NCBI GenBank assembly: GCA_002914805.1
Contig: JXTB01000186.1
Span: 453,175-517,174, forward strand
Direction: 5' to 3'
From: Parasponia andersonii
Lineage: Eukaryota > Streptophyta > Magnoliopsida > Rosales > Cannabaceae
Length of the DNA: 64,000 nucleotides
Below the pieces are notes generated by a model. That model saw nothing but the letters and a program-made list of their open reading frames with translations. It was not told the DNA's origin and ran no database searches. Positions within the stretch are counted from its first letter, which is position 1; each line of letters begins with the position of its first letter. Both the position numbers and the translations under genes were made by a program. This document shows positions 52,083 to 63,711 of the stretch, piece after piece.

Positions 52083-53066
52083 ATAACGACTCCAACTACC
52101 GTCCATATTATATCCAAACTAAATCTGATCAACTGCCCATCCTACCTCCTCTATATTCTTGATAGTCCATCTTTGTTTCAATAGACTTTTTCAGTGGCAT
52201 GTTTCGGTCCTCTTCGCTATGACTTAGAAAAAGTGAGCCACCAGTTCAAGTACAAGATACTATCATTACTGTCTGGACAATTAGACACCAAACCCGTAAT
52301 CGCCCCAAGCCAAGTGGAGCATGCATGAAGGAGTCAAATGCTTCTTCTATTCTTTTCCTTGGCACAACTGGGCCATTCTGGACTTGAACCAGAGACCTCG
52401 CCTTTGAAGTAAATCATCGCACCTATGGGAGCAACTCATCCTTTCCGAATGCAGCATATAACTCTCCGTTGTACTATGTTCTTCAAGTGTGCTTGTTCCT
52501 ACCGTCTTCCTTACTACGACAAGTTTTTGTGAAAGAACTCCAATGAAAAGAAAAAAGAAGGCGTTAAGAGACTCTTCTGGCCTAACCCTAGACACTCTAA
52601 GATCCTTTTTCAAACTTGCTCCCATTTCGAGTCAAGAGATAAATAAATAGACACATCCCATTATACTGATCGGGGGCGTTCGTAGTAACTGAGAGGGTCG
52701 AAGACCAAGAAATAAGTTATTTATCAACCAAGTATTCTTCTTACAGCTAGATCCAATCTCTTGGTCCCTGTGGAAAGGAAAAAGAATTTCACGCTCTTCC
52801 TTTCAGGATGGGAGATTTTTTTTCCTACTGATTGCAACTTTCTTCAAACCTTCAGGAAAAGCATGAAAAAAAGGCTCGAATGGTACAATTCCTCCGTCAC
52901 TCTAGAATGAAAGGGGCGATCTCATAGTCCTTGGTCCGTGAAGATAGGTTGTTAGGTGCTCCATTTTATTTTCCCATTGAGGCCAAACCTCAACCTGTGC
53001 TCGAGAGATAGCTGTCCATATACTCATAAGGGATGTACGGATTCTCGAGAAGAGAGGAGCCGTGGT
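52083..53066 (-). other. Nuclear plastid DNA insertion (trnI-trnA region)
   Basis: The minus strand matches, from my memory of angiosperm plastomes, the 3' part of the trnI-GAU group II intron (CCACCACGGCTCCTCTC at 53066 onward), the trnI 3' exon (GCGAGGTCTCTGGTTCAAG, around 52400-52370), the trnI-trnA spacer (CATGCATGCTCCACTTGGC) and the start of the trnA-UGC intron (TGATAGTATCTTGTAC). The trnA 5' exon, about 45 bp, is missing: the spacer's GGGG runs straight into CGATTACGGG at about 52297. Numerous substitutions show it has been nuclear for some time. No functional tRNA gene remains. Confidence 0.8.
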
Positions 53067-53603
53067 GGAAAAAGACACAAGTTAACTACCCATACCCAAG
53101 TCAAGATGCATAACAAGAAGAATGGAAGAGAATAGTCAATGGGATCGAGATCCACAATCTAGCTTCATATCAGTAGTGGGTTCATGTGAAGGATGCTCCA
53201 ATGCCCGATAACATAGATTTTGTTTGATCATATGCAGGATCCTCAGTGGAGTATTACTTATGATAAAGTTGTTTAGTCACACTTCTCTTTCCCTTCATGT
53301 TGTCACCAGCGCTGCTAGGAAAGGTCCAATCCGATCGCTCAGAAGCTTTCACGGTAGGGTGTCACTGCTTAAATAATCAATCTTCTTTTCTCGTCACCCG
53401 ACTGTGTATCTCCGAAAACTTCCCTCTTAGGACTGTTGTTTCAAGAATCTGACCTTAGCAACCCGAAATGTGAGCGGGGAAGCTGACTACATCTTCCTTT
53501 TGACTTGAGTTTGATTTCTGCAGTGCTCAATAGCCGACTGCAAGCATATACCTGTGGGTCTATGTCACCAAAAGCAACCACCCCAGCAAGTCTACCAACC
53601 AGC
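53067..53603. other. Unidentified insert segment between plastid DNA and gypsy relic
   Basis: More balanced base composition than the surroundings. The sequence does not continue the plastid trnI intron. On the minus strand, 53690-53540 reads FGLGGAVGSCLGG..VGRLAGVVAFGDIDPQV, a small-residue-rich membrane-like stretch that I do not recognise. It may be mitochondrial or captured gene DNA. Confidence 0.3.
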
Positions 53604-54785
53604 ACAGATCCTCCCAGGCAACTTCCAACTGCACCGCCTAGACCAAAAACATGTATCGAAAAGACTAAAAACATGTATTGAAACTTGGCCAAACTTCCTA
53701 TCTCCTCGATCGCTGCCCCAGAATCCCCACCAACTCTATCTTCACTTCTTGACTTCTTGTTCTGATTACGAGGGAAACGGTTTGAAATCCATAATTAGGG
53801 GTCCGCACTCCTACGTGGACATCTAGAAAGAGAATACTTGGGTGACGCAGTGGGTCGCTAAATTTCGCTCTAATTTACATTCTTACAACAAGAAAAAAAA
53901 TAAGCAAAATTTTCAAACAGAATTTGGAAGAAAAAACTAAGATTTGATTGAAGATTGGATGATTATAACTCTTGCCAATGAAGTAATTTATACAAGTTTA
54001 GGATTAATCTAAACCATCCAATAAAATAATTCTAAGAAACTTATAACCATACACCTAGCACATACCAACCAAACATACTTAAATTGTTTACCTAACATAC
54101 TTCAAATAAACAAATTGTTCATCTAACATACTTCAAATAAACATGCTAAATAATCTAATACATTTCAAATAAATAAGTCTACAATACCTAATACACAGAT
54201 CCTCCCAGGCAACTTCCAACTGCACCGACTAGACCAAAAACATGTATCGAAAAGACTAAAAACATGTATTGAAACTTGGCCAAACTTCCTATCTCCTCGA
54301 TCGCTGCCCCAGAATCCCCACCAACTCTATCTTCACTTCATGACTTCTTGTTCTGATTATGAGGGAAACGGTTTGAAATCCATAATTAGGGGTCCGCACT
54401 CCTATGTGGACATCTAGAAAGAGACTACTTGGGTGACGCATCAGGACTTGCGTTCTCATAACGAAAAAAAAAAAGCAAAATTCTCAAACAGAATTTGGAA
54501 GAGAAAACTAAGATTTGATTGAATATTGAATGATTACAACTCTTGCCAATAAATATAATTTATATAAATTTAGGATTAATCTAAACCATCCAATAAAATA
54601 ATTCTAAGAAACTTACAACTATACACCTAGTACTTACTAACTAAACATACTTAAATTATTCACCTAACATACTTTAAATAAATAAATTGTTCACCTAATA
54701 CACTTCAAATAAACATGTTAAATAATCTAACACATTTCAAATAAATAAGTCTACAATACCTAACACACAAAAGTATTTTACTAAC
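53604..54785 (-). repeat. Direct repeat, two ~591-bp units (gypsy LTR region)
   Basis: ACAGATCCTCCCAGG begins at 53604 and again at 54195, and the two units stay similar for about 590 bp, including ACATGTATCGAAAAGAC, CTCCTCGATCGCTGCCCC and the downstream TAGGATTAATCTAAACCATC stretch. The second unit runs on into the LTR border at 54879. Probably a tandem duplication of the 3' LTR. Confidence 0.7.
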
Positions 54786-56444
54786 CAATGGAATGTTCAT
54801 TAGATTGGGTTTTAGAATTTTAGGCTTTAGTTTTGGGTCATGGACGTTGGCTGATATTTGGTTGTGGGCTGCTATATCAGTTCTCTCCCTCTTGAAAAAA
54901 AATTCGTCCTCGAGTTGCTCAAGATATGACTTCCGGTCCATAGTGCTCGTACAGGTCTTGAACATTGAAGGTCTTAGAAATTGTGTAGCTATCTGGTAGA
55001 TCAATGACATATGTATTATCATTAATCTTTTGAATAATACGAAATGGGTCAATTTTCTTCAGCTTAAATTTATTGTATTTTCCTGTTGGAAGTCTTTCTT
55101 TACATAAATAAACCATTACAAAATTGCCTTATTTGAAAGTCTTGAATCTTCTGTGCTTATCAGCATTAGCCTTGTATTTTACAGTGGATTCTTGTAACTT
55201 TCTTTTCACTTCTTCATGGATATTGATCGCCTTATTAATTAAATAATCGGCAATAATGCTCATCCTTAGAAGTTTTAGTAAAGGTACCAAGTAGAGAGTA
55301 TGCAACGGAAGACGAATATAAATAATTTCAAATAGAGATTTACTGCTGGAACAATTTGGCACATTGTTGTAAGCAAACTCAGCTTGCGGTAGAACATTCT
55401 CCCATTATCTTGGGTTTTCTTTAATCAAGCACTGTAAAATATTGCCTAGTGTGCGATTAGTGACTTCAGTTTTCCCATCTGTTTGAGGATGACAAGTGCT
55501 ACTAAATTGTAAGGTGGTATCAAGTCTCTTCCACAAAGTGCGCCAAAAATGACTGAGGAATTTACTATCGTGATCAGAGACTATTATCCTTGGTAACCCA
55601 TGCAGACGAACAATCTCTCGAAAGAATAATTGAGTAATATAAATAGCATCTGAAGTTTTCTTGCAGGGAATAAAATGAGTCATTTTTGAAAAACGATCTA
55701 CCACAACAGAGATAGAATCCGAGCTTTTTTGTGTTCGCGGTAGTCCTAAGATGAAATCCATGGACAAATCTTTCCAAGACGCATTAAGAATAGGAAGTGG
55801 TATGTACAACCCACTGTTTTGAGCTTGTCCTTTTGCAGTCTGGCATATATAATAATGCTTAACAAATTTCTCGACATAATGCTTAAGATGTGGCCAAAAG
55901 TATCGAGCTTCCACTAATGAAATAGTTTTATCTCGTCTCATTTGTCCTTCTAACCCTCTTGCGTGTAGTTCCTAAATGATGTGTTCTCTGAGAGATTTTC
56001 GTGGAATACATAAACGATTTTCGAAGAATAGAAAACTATCATGTATTTGATGTTTATTTGCAACTCTATTAATGCATTTCTCTCATTCTTCCTTGAAATC
56101 TTCATCATCAGCGTATAAGTCTTTCAAATAACTTTTGCCAATGAAAGTAATTTATACAAGTTTAGGATTAATCTAAACCATCCAATAAAATAATGCTAAG
56201 AAACTTACAACCAAACATACTTAAATTGTTCACCTAACATCCTTCAAATAAACAAATTGTTCACCTAACACACTTCAAATAAACAAACTAAATAATCTAA
56301 CATATTTCAAATAAATAAGTCTATAATACCTAACACACAAAAATATTCTACCAACCAATAGAATGTTCATTAGATTAGGTTTTAGAATTTTGGGTATTAG
56401 TTTTGGGTCATGGATGTGAGCTGATATTTGGTTGTGGGTTGCTA
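53918..56444 (-). mobile_element. Ty3/gypsy element relic, minus strand
   Basis: Integrase sequence on the minus strand is flanked by related LTR pieces: 56444-56132 (5' side) and 54879 downward (3' side, start TGATATAGCAGCC, preceded by the purine tract AAGAGGGAGAGAAC). The 5' internal region (gag to RT) is deleted, so LTR sequence joins directly to late pol at about 56131. Target duplication not found. It sits inside intron 1 of BCAT copy C. Confidence 0.65.
54895..55941 (-). pseudogene. Gypsy integrase fragment
   Basis: The frame 55941-55405 shows the integrase zinc-binding [12 protein letters not shown], then [39 protein letters not shown] and [17 protein letters not shown], i.e. the D, D and E motif regions. 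Further down, in shifted frames, KANADKHRRF.., DPFRIIQKINDNTYVIDLP and FNVQDL mark the C-terminal domain, ending near LEDEFFF before the polypurine tract. I see no chromodomain. Frameshifts near 55400 and 55130 make it non-functional. Confidence 0.8.
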
Positions 56445-56881
56445 CGGGACAGAGAAAGTGATTGTGCTACATAATACTATAATTGCAGGTTCGCTAGTTG
56501 CTCTCCCTTGTTCTCTAGGTTCAGTAACTCGGGTAGCTCAAGGCTGCCTTGCGTGTAAATCTTTTTACGCAAATCCTTTTCTTTTAGGAAGATGTAATTA
56601 TTATATTGACCTTCCTTGCTCAGCTTCACTACCTATGTGCAATCTCCAGCAAGTTGTGAAATCATATATCAATAGTCAAAAGATGATACTAGTAAAAGGG
56701 ATTAACAAACAAAATGATATTAGCCTTTAATAAAAATATAGGTAGTGAAGTTTCCAAGTAGTTATTTTTGAACTTATGACACACAGCCATTATACTGTGG
56801 GAGATTAAAAAAGAAACAAAAAGTGAAAACATGCTCTGGCAAAATGAGTTATAGATTCAATTGATATAGATTATGAACTAC
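56445..56881. other. Unassigned stretch before BCAT-C exon 1
   Basis: A plus-strand frame at 56428-56730 contains Cys-rich sequence (GSLVALPCSLGS, AQGCLACKSF) after a plausible intron acceptor TTGCAG at about 56488. I cannot assign a family. It may be a captured exon or chance. Confidence 0.25.
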
Positions 56882-59690
56882 CTGTGGTTAGTTTCACTAC
56901 TTGTTTGCACTGAAGGAGAAGCCATATATAGTTAACTTATATGAACAACCCAAATCTGCAAAACTAATGTTGAATGTGAGGTCTTAACTCTACATTAGGT
57001 ATCTCAGGCACCTAGATATGCAAACAAAATTAAAACTTATAAAAGAAATATTCAAACAAATATATACACTGTTGGTCCAATTCTGATGGTGAAATTTGAA
57101 AATCTAATGAGAAATATGGGAGGTATATTGGATTGACGCGATTTTAAGTCAATATTGCTGCGAGGTTAATACAATAACCTCATCTTCAAGCAGGACGTAA
57201 AAGGTTTACAAAAGGTCTACTCACCCTAGATGAGAGGCAATTTTAAAATAATCATGTAATAGTAATTTAATACTTGGGATTGGGATTTCGTTATCAAAAT
57301 ACATTAAGTCATTAGTGTATAATAATACAGAGGAAGACCCAAGCTCGTAGTTAAGGCCTCTAGCCTAACATATTTGTGTTCAAATATCACTATCAAATTT
57401 TCTCGAAAAGAAAACATATATACATATATATGTATATATCACTATCAGTTCATGTTCCATACGAACCTGGAAAAACATGACAATGTTGCATATGTACCAT
57501 GAAGGCTGCAGCTAATTACTAATTAATTTAATTTGATTATTAGTTTTTGATTTAATGGTTATTAGTTTGGTCACGTTGGTCATCCAATTTACTAGCTCCG
57601 GCAGTGTGAGCAGCTAAATATTCCGTAATTAAGTTTCTTTCTCGTTTCTGTAATCGAGAAAAGCAATTGATCATAATCAATTATATATTGAGTCATAAAC
57701 TGTAATATTTGTTGAAAGATTATAAAATCAATATCTAAATTGAAGGAATGATTTAATTTTCTTAGTAAATAAAATGTGAAATAATTTATATCTCCCATAT
57801 TTTTAAAATATTTATTCCTTTCACAAAGAACATGGAAAAATCCAATAAAAACACAAAAAAAAAAGATTTCCTTGAATTGATTTTATATTTCCCATATTTT
57901 AAAATATTTCTTCCTTTTACAAAGAGGATGGAAAAATCCCATTTATAAAAAAAAACAAAACAAAACCTTATTTTGACGTCGTATAAACAAATCGCAAAGT
58001 TAAAAGAATGTTTTATAAAGAATCGAATATTCCAGCAGCGTTAGGAATTAGAATCACAAAAAGCTTTTAAAATATTTACGTGTTTTCAAATTTTTTCCTA
58101 ATTTGCTTCCCTCCAAAAAGTTACTTATTTTCTAATGTATTAATTAAATCCAGACTGCTGTCATGCAAGTATTTTAATGCGTATATTGTTCTAAAATCAC
58201 TTTCTTAGCATACAATAAAATAATTCTCTCAAAATAAATTAATAAATAATTTTAGCACAAAACATTTTCTTTAGTATATAGAGGTATCCGAACGGTGGTT
58301 TTATCCTGACATGTAGTTCCTTTCGTTTCATGTATGGTTATGTTGCTTTTCCAAAAGAAAACGACATTAGGGGGGAAAGTACACGTCATCTTCTAACGAA
58401 AAGACCTAAACAAAGATACGTCGTTCATTATCATATATGAAATTTAAAAAAAAAAAAAACAGAATAAGGGAAATTAGAATTTGTGTGTCTTTACACAATA
58501 TGTACATTAGAAACTAACTATATTCGTCAGATAAATTTTGAACATTGTTTATATCTTAATGGAAAACGATGATCAATGTAAAGGTCAACACAACAAGCCG
58601 CATGTCGTTTCATTAGACAAACGACAGGTAGTATGTTAATAAACGTACCTCCTCGTCCCCTGGAACAATAGAAGGCATAAAAGCCAAGTAAACGACAGAG
58701 ATAGAGAGGAATAGAGCCAAAAACGACAACATATTGTAACCAATAATTTGTTGGGCCAGGTTCTAATCCAAGTCAACTTGCACTGTAACATGCCAGAATT
58801 AGATATTATTAGGCCTGGCCCAGTTGAGGTCCACTGAGAATTATTGCTGCTTTATCAAAGTTCTCTCCTTGTTTGGGAGCCAAGAGGTAGTGACTATATT
58901 AGTCACCGCTGATTGCTCTAAAAAAGTCACAAGTCATATACATATTAGTGACTATTCGTGACCAATATTGTGATTTTATATACCATGTCACTAAATATTG
59001 TGACACTCGAATTATTCTTTTTCAAAACACTCTTAAAGCATTATTTTAGTCCAAAACACTTAGCTACGTCCATTTCTCTTTTGTTTTGCTGAAGTGCTTT
59101 ATAAAAGATGTTAGATCTTTATTGAAACATCAGATTATGCCAAAGTCTACAAAAGTAGTGGTTATAACAGTCATCAAAGCAGCAAAAAATAGAAAGGGAA
59201 GGGGAAAAAAAACTGAAGATTATGACCGGGACATGAGGAATAATTTCTACACAAAATTACTCGAACGGTCATTTATTGAAATTTCCATTTTCTAGCTAAG
59301 TAACAAGCTTGTTCAAGTTCTTAATCAGATCAATTAATTTTCAGGTATATATAGAAGTGAGTTTATATATAGTAGTTAAATGTCAAAAAAAAAAAAGATA
59401 TGAATTTCTATATGAATTTTAAATGTACATGTAAAGAATATATATATATATGAATTTTAAAATGTAAATGTAAAGAATTTTTTTTTTTTGGAATAACACG
59501 TAAAGAAAATTTTTAAACTTCGAAAACACATCATCAAATCATCATGATGACAACATTCGATAAAAAATATTAAAGAACAAACAATAACAAATTAAAGTGA
59601 AATAACTTGAATAAGGGGTGCTTTGAAAATATTTGAGGTTACATCAAACCCCAGGTTGTGCGGTCAATTTGTTTTGCGGATAATCGTCCG

Positions 59691-59710
59691 TTGATACCGC
59701 GCGGTATCAA
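59691..59710. repeat. Perfect 20-bp palindrome
   Basis: TTGATACCGCGCGGTATCAA is identical to its reverse complement. It stands in a GC-rich island of about 60 bp (59650-59710) within AT-rich DNA. Confidence 0.9.
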
Positions 59711-61742
59711 GTACTCCAAAAACATTATTAATCACCTTAATTTCCACCGAGTTTTCAACCCCGTAAATTGAAAAATATCAAAAATAGTACTAGAAAAATT
59801 CAACATACCCATTTTCGTGTCTTAAATTCGGGCCAGCCTTCTGTGCTTTTTTGAATTTTTTTCTTTTACATATATATAAAGAGCAGTCTTTGGTGATTCA
59901 AAACAACGTTTCTCTTTTCCCCAGCTTGGTGTCTTAATAGGGTGGAGACAAATCAAAGTGGTGATCTTCTTTTCTTGATTTCGTGATATTCCTTTTGTGA
60001 ATATATAAGGGAATTAGCTGATAATCAAGGTAATTATTACAACTTTTTCTCTTCTTTAAATAATTTGTTCCAATTAATAGTTTATCGAAACAATTATCTT
60101 GACCCGTGAATATAAGAAAATAATAATGTCTTAGAAAATGCTTGGATTTGATTAATTAATATTTGTTCGAGTATATAATATATACCTTATACGATATGTA
60201 GATGAAATCTTATTATTCTTGTCTGCTTTCTGGCTTTTGGCTTTTTATGGGGCAGGAGAGCGACATGTACTCACATGTCTTTACTGTTAAATGCATGACT
60301 TAATAATCCTACATATGAAATTCTAGACCCTCTCTCTCATTCTTATCTATTTGAACTTTTTGGCATATGTTTGTAAGTTAAAAAATTACAATATTAATAT
60401 AGTTTGAAAACGGCCAAATTTGAACATTAAACAATGCAATAAATAGTGTGTTTACTGTGATTGTTTCCACTTGGAAGTTGAATCTTTCGGTTACAATATC
60501 AAATTATTATACAGTTTGCTCTGAATATCAAATTAGTTTACTTTATTGGTCTTATTGCTGTGATTCTAAATTGGGGGGATTCTCCAATTGTCATATTGCT
60601 GACATGTTACATATAGGAAAAGAGAAACGAATAGCACTTGATTGGAACTTGAATTTTAGGGGGAGAAGAAAATTTTTTCAAGGGATTTTAGCTTTTTTGT
60701 TTGGATTCTAATAATAAATTTAGGAAAGAATTTTTTTTATTTAATAAAATTTGTAATTTAAGTATCTAGAATTTTCACAGATAGATTTATAAAAATATAT
60801 AAAAGTTCTAAAGGAAAACAAATTATAGAATTTTAAGAAAATCTTTTCATCCTCCCTTTTCCTTTGTCTTTTCTTTCACAATTTTTTTTCCCTTAACAAA
60901 ATTCAGGTTCTATACAAAGCCTACCTTGGCATGCACAAAGTGAAAATCTCTCATTAAAATTCTGGTCCGAAAAAAAAAATTACAAAGTCCGGAAGCTAAC
61001 ATTTTCCTTGTACGCAATTTTATCAGCATTCAAGCAACAAATATCGGAAACCATGATTAATTGCAGGCTAGCTAGTTGAAAATTCCGAATTTGTAAAAGT
61101 TAAATGCATATTGGAAAGTGCAATTTGTGCATAGCATGTTTGGTAATTGAATCCCCTTTTTGATCATGCTTGTAAAAAATCTAGGTGAAGGAATACCCCA
61201 AAATATGTATATACTGAATTACAAAACAATATTCTTAAGTTTAAATGTTCTGCAATTTAAAACCTGAAATTTAAACTTTGTATAAAATAATACTTAAGAT
61301 TAAAAATTTTTGAAAATTAATACCATAGATAGACTTTTTGACTAATTTTAGTAATCAAAAAATAATAATATCTTTTATTAAAATTAAATTAATCCTTATT
61401 TTTTTTTTAATTTTGAGTATATTATTGTATTTTATCAGTTAAATTATTCAAAAAATAAACTCAGGTAAATATTAATTTTTAGAAATTTTTAATCTCATGA
61501 TATTATTTTATATAGTCTAAATTTTAAGATTTAAATTATAGAAACTAAAGATGTTTTTTTTAACAATTATCTCATATATATAAATAAATAAAAGATAAAA
61601 AATGTTTATATCAATCAATGGCTTTTCATGCATAATTTTGAATGTTATATTTAATAAAGAATCACAGAGCACATTTTACCATTTTTTTTCCTTTGTTTAT
61701 CTATTATATTTAAAACCATTAAAGTGTAGGGTATATTTTCTT

Positions 61743-61752
61743 CTATAAATAA
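61743..61752 (+). promoter_or_regulatory. PR-1 TATA box
   Basis: TATAAATAAA lies about 60 bp before the PR-1 start codon at 61802, leaving a leader of about 25-30 nt. A TTGACT W-box core is at about 61337-61342, consistent with the WRKY control known for PR-1 genes but not proof of it. Confidence 0.6.
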
Positions 61753-61801
61753 AGCATGACCATGTGATCTCATTACATCCTACAGACATAGAAATTAAAA
61801 T

Positions 61802-62308
61802 ATGGGGTCCTCAACAAAGTCTCTAGAGGCAACAATAATCTTCTTCGTGGGACTATCGTCCCTCATCATCACCACTCGAGCTCTCCAAGCAGGTAAGTAC
61901 CAGTCCCACATTGACTTCGTCGCCACCCACAATGCCATCCGAGCCGAGGTCGGCGTCGGTCCGCTCAGTTGGAACAAGACATTGGCGACCTATGCTCGGA
62001 ACTACGCCAATTCAAAGATTGAAAACTGCGAGATGGAGCACTCCGGAGGGCCTTACGGCGAGAACTTGGCCGAGGGTTATGGACACATGAGCGGAGAAGA
62101 GGCTGTCAAGTTTTGGGCCACGGAGAAGGCCAACTACGACTACGCCTCCAACAAGTGCGTCAACGACGAGTGCGGCCACTACACTCAGGTGGTGTGGCGG
62201 AGCTCGGTCCACCTTGGCTGCGCCAGGGCTAAGTGCCGCAATGGCTGGATGTTTGTCATTTGCAGCTATGATCCACCGGGGAATTATGAAGGAGAACGTC
62301 CCTACTAA
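61802..62308 (+). CDS. PR1: Pathogenesis-related protein 1 (CAP family)
   Basis: Intronless, 168 residues, typical for plant PR-1. The signal peptide is about residues 1-28 (hydrophobic TIIFFVGLSSLIIT core), so the protein should be secreted to the apoplast. CAP-domain motifs: THNAIRAEVGVGPLSW, the GENLAEGYG loop, the CAP1 signature GHYTQVVW and the CAP2 signature YDPPGNY. Six Cys (in ENCEM, NKCVNDEC, GCARAKC and VICSY) would form the three conserved disulfides. PR-1 proteins bind sterols and mark salicylate-dependent defence. The C-terminal PPGNYEGERPY has the layout of a CAPE-type peptide, but the preceding motif is CSYD rather than CNYx. No lesions; codons are noticeably GC-rich compared with flanking DNA. 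Confidence 0.93.
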   Translation: MGSSTKSLEATIIFFVGLSSLIITTRALQAGKYQSHIDFVATHNAIRAEVGVGPLSWNKTLATYARNYANSKIENCEMEHSGGPYGENLAEGYGHMSGEEAVKFWATEKANYDYASNKCVNDECGHYTQVVWRSSVHLGCARAKCRNGWMFVICSYDPPGNYEGERPY

Positions 62309-63711
62309 ATTTATGATAACTTAATTATACTAATATTCATATAGTATCAATAGATATTCACCATATATTATATGGTGGAGGACTCTATGTACGTTGGAAT
62401 TAAAGTTTTGTTGGTAATGTTATTACCATATTTTTGAAATATATATGTTCTACTTTATTTTTAGTTATATGTCATATATGCATTTTATTAATATGCATTG
62501 CGTACGTCCTGATGATAGACATGTTAAATGGAAGTTAATTAGTTAGTCGGTTAAGATATGATAACATATGTGTGGAGGAAAAGTCTCCATTTACTATAAT
62601 CAAAGAAAGTTTTGTTAATAAAGATTATATACGACGAGCTACATAAAAACAAATCAACTTTGATTCCACGTGAATAGGAGAGAATAAAAGGGAGCCCTTT
62701 TTCTTTTGTTGTTTGGCACTGATTGATTATACTAGCAACTTGCTTTTTATGAAAGTTCCATGCATGTGACAGTACATACTATATGTATATATATTCGGAC
62801 AAATAAAATCACGGGGTCGGCCATTAACATATATTTTTGTGCATATATATATATATATATATAAAGATATATAAATGACGACTACTAGGTCCAAATTTGC
62901 TATTTTCTTATTGTTGTGTGTTTACTGGGGCCTTATGGCATGCATTAGTTATTTTATGAAAAAGGACTTCATCATCGTTGAGTGCAAATGAAGGAAAAGG
63001 TAAAGGTAGATTAAAATTAAGAAAAGGACAAAAGTACTAGTATTGCCGCCGTTGGAAATCAAATTAACTGTCTTTAGTAAGTCATGAATTTCTATCGCGA
63101 ATCATCTGATCCCTACTTTGTCTCCCACACCGGCCGTAACTTTAGTCCTGTACTGATCAATGATCAGACCAAAAAAATTTAAAACAAAAAAATCTGCAAA
63201 ATAACGGTAGCTATGTTATAATTTTGTGCCGATTATCATGTTTTTGTATCATCTGAGTAGATATACGACAAGTGAAATAATCTACTCTTTAATTATTTTA
63301 AGCAATAAAAATAATGTATAAGACTATATATTATGAGGCTATTACTGGATTGACCCTCTATTATATCTAGTCATCTTTAGCCGATCATTAATTGGATGGT
63401 GTGTATTATGGCGGTGCAAGTTAAAGGTTTATTTTTGAATGGGGTAGTCTAGCGGTAAGGATTACCGTAAATGGGAGTTTGTGGTGGCAGAATCGAGTGT
63501 TTGGTGACCTTTTTATCAAAGTTAGTCTCACTCTAATAATTGAGTTGCATACCATAGAATGGGACTCACAGAAAAGGAAAAAAAAAAAGAAAAAAAATAA
63601 AATAAATCTATTAATTTCTTGGGGAAAACTGCATGCAATTGCTTATATTCTTTCATTCGTATTGATCCGTTGTGAGAGAACTGTATTAATTTCTTAGTTC
63701 CAAGTTCCATA
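62309..63711. other. Intergenic, no gene seen
   Basis: 3' UTR of PR-1 followed by AT-rich DNA with a (TA)n run near 62845-62865. At 63438-63500, GGGGTAGTCTAGCGGTAAGG followed by GAATCGAGTG weakly resembles the A and B boxes of a tRNA-derived SINE. Confidence 0.35.

Larger units (their letters stand above)
49392..56925 (-). pseudogene. Branched-chain aminotransferase copy C (decayed, expanded intron 1)
   Basis: Exon equivalents: exon 1 56925-56882 (MASPSVQTSSETNH), exon 2 51935-51745, exon 3 about 51616-51446, exon 4 51303-51175, exon 5 50890-50795, exon 6 about 50309-50190, exon 7 about 50052-49958, exon 8 49812-49700, exon 9 49557-49392. It is closest to copy B. Lesions: a 7-nt insertion near the end of exon 2; one missing base at the exon 3 acceptor and one extra T before its donor; the exon 6 acceptor TAG changed to TAA with a SINE right beside it; and the exon 7 acceptor CAG changed to ACG. 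GGTGG is changed to GRTGG and NYSP to NHSP, although the PLP lysine remains. Intron 1 is about 4.9 kb because plastid DNA and a gypsy relic sit inside it. Confidence 0.8.
56926..61801. other. Intergenic region with octamer cluster and a perfect palindrome
   Basis: No gene recognised. 58330-58730 holds five AAACGACA/TGTCGTTT octamers. A perfect 20-bp palindrome is at 59691-59710. A TATATATAAAG box at about 59869-59880, followed by a leader-like stretch to 60030 with a possible donor (CAAGGTAATT), suggests an unannotated transcript start, but no coding exon follows. The PR-1 promoter occupies the right end. Confidence 0.4.

Noticed and set aside
52347..52625. Minus-strand frame as a gene
   Set aside because: It lies within plastid trnI intron sequence and is not a protein gene.
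63438..63500. tRNA gene or SINE
   Set aside because: The A-box-like phrase is good, but the B box is poor and no cloverleaf or target duplication was found.
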